Shown here: one piece after another, positions 5,854-8,979 of the stretch
How the letters are laid out: the number at the start of each line of letters is the position of its first letter
Position numbering within the stretch: position 1 is the first letter of the stretch
Assembly (NCBI GenBank): GCA_904419105.1
Contig: CAJFQR010000060.1
Span: forward strand, 1 to 8,979
Direction of reading: 5' to 3'
DNA from: Candidatus Avimicrobium faecavium
GTDB lineage: Bacteria; Bacillota; Clostridia; Oscillospirales; Ruminococcaceae
DNA: 8,979 nt
Translations under genes and position numbers: made by a program
The notes under the pieces: generated by a model
Databases searched by the model: none
Told to the model about the DNA's origin: nothing
What the model saw: only the letters and a program-made list of their open reading frames with translations

Positions 5854-6696
5854 ATGAGTGTGAAAATCATCGTGGACAGCACCTGCGATTTTGAAGCGCC
5901 GGAGCGGGAGGCATTGGGGCTCTATATGATCCCCCTCACCGTCACCATCGGGGAGAACACCTACCGAGACGGCATCGACATCTCCAAGGAGGAGTTCTTC
6001 CGGCAGCTGCGGGCCTCCAAAACACTGCCCCATACCAGCCAGATCAACCCCTCCACCTTTCTGGAGAAGTACGAGGAGCTCGGGGCGGACGGCAGCGAAC
6101 TGCTGGTCCTCACCATCTCCCAGAACCTGAGCGGCACCTACCAGTCCGCCCGCATTGCCGCCGAACAGTACGCCGGCAAGATCCGGGTGGTGGACAGCTC
6201 CCTGGCCACCACGGCTTTTGCGATGATGGTGCTGGAGGCCTGCAAGCGCCGGGACGCTGGCCAGCCGGTGGACGCCATCGCCGACTACCTCGAGAAGATT
6301 CGGGAGCGGCTGGTAATCGTCTGCTGTATGAACACACTGGAGTATCTGCACAAAGGCGGCCGGCTGCCGGCCACTGTCTCCATCATCGGCGGGATGCTCA
6401 ACATCAAACCGGTGGTGCTCATCAAGGACGGTAAGATCAGCATCCTGCATACGGCCCGCGGTATGAAGGCCGCCGCCAAGTGGATGGTGGACTACGTGGC
6501 GGAACAGGGGTTTGACGCCTCGCTGCCCATCGGCTTCATCCATTCAGACAATCCGGAAGGTGCCGTCGAGGTCCGCAAAATGCTTGCAGAGAAATGCAGC
6601 TGGGGCGAGGAGATCGTCCAGGGCATCGGCCCGGTCATCGGTACACACATCGGCGATGGCTGCGTGGCAATTGCCTGCTTCTGGAAGGAAAAATAA
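5854..6696 (+). CDS. degV: DegV family protein, fatty-acid-binding (FakB-like)
   Basis: A 280-residue DegV protein of full family length. DegV/FakB proteins bind a fatty acid in the cytoplasm and present it to the kinase FakA. The resulting acyl-phosphate feeds phospholipid synthesis. Conserved features in order are VDSTCD (7-12), PHTSQINPSTF with Thr61 (59-69), NLSGTYQSA with Ser93 (91-99), VDS (113-115), LEYLHKGGRL (162-171), IKP (185-187) and GTHIGDG with His265 (263-269). Thr61, Ser93 and His265 correspond to residues that hold the fatty-acid carboxylate in FakB. The last motif reads GDG where GPG or similar is usual. The ATG is 9 nt after the MarR stop, with GAGGTG overlapping that stop. 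No fakA is in the window. Family identity is firm; ligand chain preference cannot be read. Confidence 0.95.
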   Translation: MSVKIIVDSTCDFEAPEREALGLYMIPLTVTIGENTYRDGIDISKEEFFRQLRASKTLPHTSQINPSTFLEKYEELGADGSELLVLTISQNLSGTYQSARIAAEQYAGKIRVVDSSLATTAFAMMVLEACKRRDAGQPVDAIADYLEKIRERLVIVCCMNTLEYLHKGGRLPATVSIIGGMLNIKPVVLIKDGKISILHTARGMKAAAKWMVDYVAEQGFDASLPIGFIHSDNPEGAVEVRKMLAEKCSWGEEIVQGIGPVIGTHIGDGCVAIACFWKEK

Positions 6697-6717
6697 CTCC
6701 CATCGCCCAGAAAATCT

Positions 6718-6765
6718 GGCCTCCGGCGCTTTTTTTAAAAGCGTCTGGGGGCCTTTTGTTTTCTC
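6718..6765 (+). terminator. Hairpin terminator or attenuator after degV
   Basis: Bases 6718-6753 fold into a long hairpin: GGCC pairs with GGCC, then a run with wobbles, then CGCTTTT with AAAAGCG. TTTTGTTTTC follows. It starts 21 nt after the degV stop and ends about 30 nt before the next gene. It probably ends the MarR-degV transcript, possibly with read-through into the small downstream gene, for which I see no convincing separate promoter. Confidence 0.75.
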
Positions 6766-6784
6766 AATCAAAGGAGGTATCCCT

Positions 6785-7063
6785 ATGGGTGATCTGCGCC
6801 GTATCCCGGGCATCGGGCCAAACATTGAAGCCGATCTGAACGCCATCGGCATCCACACTGTCGCTGATCTGCGGGACCGGGATCCGGAGGAACTCTACCG
6901 GCTGGACTGCGAAGCCAAGGGCTTCCGGGAGGACCCCTGTCAGCTCTATGTGTTCCGTCTGGCGGTGTACTACGCCATGACCCCCTCCCCCGACCCGTCC
7001 AGGCTCCGCTGGTGGTACTGGAAAGACCACCGTTTTCCGGAAGAAGACAATCCGGTGGAATAA
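6785..7063 (+). CDS. Small helix-hairpin-helix protein, Cdd1 (pathogenicity locus) family
   Basis: A 92-residue soluble protein. Residues 4-30 form a helix-hairpin-helix-like unit (LRRIPGIGPNIEADLNAIGI), as in DNA-contacting proteins. The rest, with DPEELY (33-38), CQLYVFRLAVYYA (52-64) and the tryptophan-rich RLRWWYWKDH (73-82), resembles the Cdd1 family first noted at the C. difficile pathogenicity locus. Despite that name the family is widespread in harmless bacteria and its function is unknown. DNA binding is suggested by the HhH unit but not shown. The start is fixed by AAAGGAGGT (6770-6778) just upstream. An overlapping open frame extends much further 5' but runs antisense to no signal and across degV in another phase. 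Confidence 0.87.
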   Translation: MGDLRRIPGIGPNIEADLNAIGIHTVADLRDRDPEELYRLDCEAKGFREDPCQLYVFRLAVYYAMTPSPDPSRLRWWYWKDHRFPEEDNPVE

Positions 7064-7126
7064 AATCCCACACAGACGGCACTGTATTTATGTACACAGA
7101 AAAATATGAGAAAGGATGCGACCTCT

Positions 7127-8743
7127 ATGAAACAGATCCTCGCAGCGCTGCTGGCCATGCTCCTGCTGGCCGGCTGCACCCCAACGCAGGAGCCCTCCTC
7201 CCCGGCAAGCGAGCCGGAGAGCCAGTCGAGCAGCTCTGCCCCGGACAGCGGTGAACCCGTCTCCGAGAGCGTCCCGGAGGCGCCTGCAGGCCCTGTCATC
7301 GACCCGGCCGGGCAGCCGAACCAGCCCACGGAGGAACCATCCTCCGATCAGACTGCGGCCAGCTGGTGGGAGACCGACCTCTCGCCGGAGAGCCTGGTGG
7401 CCGAGATCGACCCGAACCTCGGCTTTGTAACCTGCGGCACCCCGGAGGGCCAGTACTACATCTACGATGACGCCGCCAAGCTCAGCTGGAGCGGCAGCGG
7501 CGTCTTTGCGGTGAGCGAGGAAGCCGCCGCCACCGACCCTGCCGGTCTCTTCAATGGAGCGGCGGAGATCCAGGATCTTGGCGCCCGCATCCTGCCGGAC
7601 ACCTTTTTTGAGATCGTCACAAAGGACGACACCAAGGTTACCGGCCGCCTGTATGAAAACGGCGTCGAACTCATCGAATCCCTTCCCGGCTCCGGCTACG
7701 GCAACACTGTCAAGCTGGCCCTGACCCCGGAGAATTACCAGACCCTCCAGCAGAACCTGGCCGCCAGCCGCACAGCCGCCGACGAGCGCGGCTGGTACTA
7801 CCCCTCCTGGCTGACGATGATGAAGGAGAGCCGGGTCACCGAGCTGGTCTTTTCCACAGTCTTGGAGGAGGGGAAAGGAAGAGAGCCGTCCACTGGTGTA
7901 GAAACCCGCTTTAACAGCTCAAATCCCTGGCCCTATTATGTGTTTGACGACCTGATGGTGGAGGTCACCGGTCCGGCCCAGTCCACCGATGCCACCAGCC
8001 TTCCAGGCGCCTCTCATGCCTCCGTCACCTTCAACAACGGCCTGGACTACAGCATCGACCTCACCGACAGCCAGCTGCTGGTGCGCACCAACGACACCGA
8101 GGGCGGGCTGCTCTACTCCACCCGATTCGACACTAATGTCTTTGAAAAGACCGCCCAGGGCCATCTCAACCCGCCCACCGGCAAGCCGGTGATCTACCTC
8201 TACCCCACCGAACCCACCGACTGCACCGTCACGGTGGACTATGAGCCCTTCACCTACACCTATCCCGCTTATGACGATGGCTGGCAGGTCACCGCCTATC
8301 CCGACGGCCGCCTGGTGAACAAGGCCGATGGCACCGAGCACTACTACCTGTTCTGGGAGGGCGGCGCACGGCCGGACTGGAGCTTTGACTCAGGCTTTGT
8401 GGTGGCCGGTGCAGATACCGAAGCCTTCCTCCGGGAAAAGCTCGCCTATCTCGGCCTGACGCCCCGGGAGTACAACGACTTCATCACCTACTGGGTACCC
8501 CGGATGCAGCAGAATCGCTACAACCTGATCACCTTTGCCGCCGATGAGTACGAGGCCCTGGCCCCGCTCACCGTCACCCCGGCGCCGGATACGGTGCTGC
8601 GGGTGCACATGGTGTTCCTGCCGCTGGAGCAGCTCATCGAAATTCCCGAGCAGCAGCTCACCCCCACCGAACGCAAGGGCTTCACCGTGGTGGAGTGGGG
8701 CGGCACCGATGCCAGTTACCTGCTCCCCGACTCCGACCGCTGA
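7127..8743 (+). CDS. Putative surface lipoprotein with uncharacterised C-terminal domain
   Basis: A 538-residue predicted lipoprotein of unknown function. The lipoprotein signal peptide MKQILAALLAMLLLAGC has the lipobox LLAGC, with the lipidated Cys17. Residues 18 to about 75 are a low-complexity Ser/Pro/Glu linker that would span the wall. A middle region, about 85-345, is globular and rich in Asp, Tyr and Gly. From GKPVIYLYP (352-360) to VVEWGGTDA (521-529) there is a compact aromatic-rich domain with LFWEGG and ITYWVPRMQQNRYNLITF. I recognise similar stretches from hypothetical surface proteins of Firmicutes but know no named function. The start at 7127 is chosen for AAAGGA (7111-7116). 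The in-frame ATG at 7106 lacks a site and would put charged residues before the signal peptide. No catalytic motif is evident. Confidence 0.87.
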   Translation: MKQILAALLAMLLLAGCTPTQEPSSPASEPESQSSSSAPDSGEPVSESVPEAPAGPVIDPAGQPNQPTEEPSSDQTAASWWETDLSPESLVAEIDPNLGFVTCGTPEGQYYIYDDAAKLSWSGSGVFAVSEEAAATDPAGLFNGAAEIQDLGARILPDTFFEIVTKDDTKVTGRLYENGVELIESLPGSGYGNTVKLALTPENYQTLQQNLAASRTAADERGWYYPSWLTMMKESRVTELVFSTVLEEGKGREPSTGVETRFNSSNPWPYYVFDDLMVEVTGPAQSTDATSLPGASHASVTFNNGLDYSIDLTDSQLLVRTNDTEGGLLYSTRFDTNVFEKTAQGHLNPPTGKPVIYLYPTEPTDCTVTVDYEPFTYTYPAYDDGWQVTAYPDGRLVNKADGTEHYYLFWEGGARPDWSFDSGFVVAGADTEAFLREKLAYLGLTPREYNDFITYWVPRMQQNRYNLITFAADEYEALAPLTVTPAPDTVLRVHMVFLPLEQLIEIPEQQLTPTERKGFTVVEWGGTDASYLLPDSDR

Positions 8744-8759
8744 TCCATCTTCTGCACCA

Positions 8760-8795
8760 AAAAATCCCTGAGCGGATACCCGCTCAGGGATTTTT
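8760..8795. terminator. Palindromic terminator between lipoprotein gene and hpf
   Basis: AAAAATCCCTGAGCGG (8760-8775) and CCGCTCAGGGATTTTT (8780-8795) form a perfect 16 bp stem with a 4-nt loop. The A/T ends give U-tracts in both directions. It lies 16 nt past the lipoprotein stop and 39 nt past the end of the convergent hpf, so it can serve both. Confidence 0.94.
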
Positions 8796-8834
8796 CATCG
8801 TGTCACAGGGAACCTGGAGCTATACGCCGGGCTC

Positions 8835-8979
8835 TTACAGCTCGTCCGGCTCCAGCAGGCCGTAGCCGCCGGCGTTGCGCTTATAGACCACATTGGGGAC
8901 CTCGGTCTCCGCATTGAGGAACATATAGAAGCTGTGGCCGAGCAGCTCCATCTGCAGGATGGCCTCGTCGACATGCATC
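8835..8979 (-). CDS. hpf: Ribosome hibernation promoting factor, long form, C-terminal 47 residues (partial)
   Basis: The minus-strand frame entering from the right edge ends at the TAA at 8837-8835. It reads MHVDEAILQMELLGHSFYMF, then LNAETEVPNVVYKRNAGGYG and LLEPDEL. This is the C-terminal dimerisation domain of long-form HPF/RaiA, typically EAILQMELLGHDFFVFxNAET...VNVVYRRxDGNYGLIEP. That domain joins two ribosomes into inactive 100S dimers in stationary phase. The ribosome-binding N-terminal domain lies outside the window. The first M visible is internal, not a start. Despite its short length the match is clear. Confidence 0.93.
   Translation of the reverse strand, partial: MHVDEAILQMELLGHSFYMFLNAETEVPNVVYKRNAGGYGLLEPDEL

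Noticed and set aside
5227..6543. Long antisense open frame over the MarR gene and degV
   Set aside because: It is a shadow of two well-supported plus-strand genes. Its product is rich in His, Gly and Asp without motifs, and it has no start signal.
7106..7126. Upstream in-frame ATG for the lipoprotein
   Set aside because: There is no ribosome binding site in front of it. It would add MRKDATS before a standard lipoprotein signal peptide, and the purine-rich site for the 7127 start lies inside this stretch.
1..8979. Search for CRISPR arrays, tRNA or rRNA genes, transposon ends and phage genes
   Set aside because: No direct-repeat array, cloverleaf, transposase motif or phage-like gene was seen. 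The window is housekeeping genes with tight intergenic regions.

Overview
The window is ordinary chromosomal DNA from a GC-rich Firmicute. It is most likely a gut Clostridia member of the Oscillospiraceae/Ruminococcaceae type. The signs are a strong preference for G/C-ending codons, AGGAGG-type ribosome binding sites, sigma-A promoters with 17-18 bp spacers, a tetrahydrofolate riboswitch ahead of a FolT-type ECF transporter gene, a FabT-like MarR regulator beside a DegV/FakB protein, and a long-form ribosome hibernation factor. The taxonomic placement is an inference. I see no prophage, insertion sequence, CRISPR array, tRNA or rRNA.

Left part, 1-2035 (minus strand): the N-terminal 378 codons of uvrB (nucleotide excision repair) run off the left edge. 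Behind its start is a promoter with a LexA-like box directly downstream of the -10. Upstream of that lies radC (JAMM-domain RadC family), with its own promoter. A divergent intergenic region separates radC from an RluA-family pseudouridine synthase gene on the plus strand (2127-3071).

Middle part, 3072-5285: a bidirectional terminator separates rluA from a convergent minus-strand folT gene. This gene encodes the folate-specific S component of an ECF transporter. Its leader of about 220 nt carries a well-formed THF riboswitch (3818-3923), so folate import should respond to cellular tetrahydrofolate. Divergent from it is iadA, encoding isoaspartyl dipeptidase, with its own extended -10 promoter and a strong terminator.

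Right part, 5286-8979: a consensus promoter (TTGACA-17-TATAGT) overlaps a perfect inverted repeat, TTTGA-N3-TCAAA, and drives a two-gene unit. The first gene encodes a MarR regulator resembling FabT, the repressor of fatty-acid synthesis. The second encodes a DegV/FakB fatty-acid-binding protein, translationally coupled to the first. Together they look like a self-regulated module linking exogenous fatty acid capture to control of membrane lipid synthesis. After a hairpin come a small Cdd1-like helix-hairpin-helix protein and a 538-residue lipoprotein with a conserved-looking but unnamed C-terminal domain. A 16 bp palindromic terminator follows, and then the C-terminal end of a convergent hpf (ribosome hibernation promoting factor).

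The most interesting items are the FabT/FakB operon with its matching operator, the riboswitch with its likely translational expression platform, the IadA with an altered substrate-arginine position, and the lipoprotein of unknown function. I found no clearly unprecedented system.
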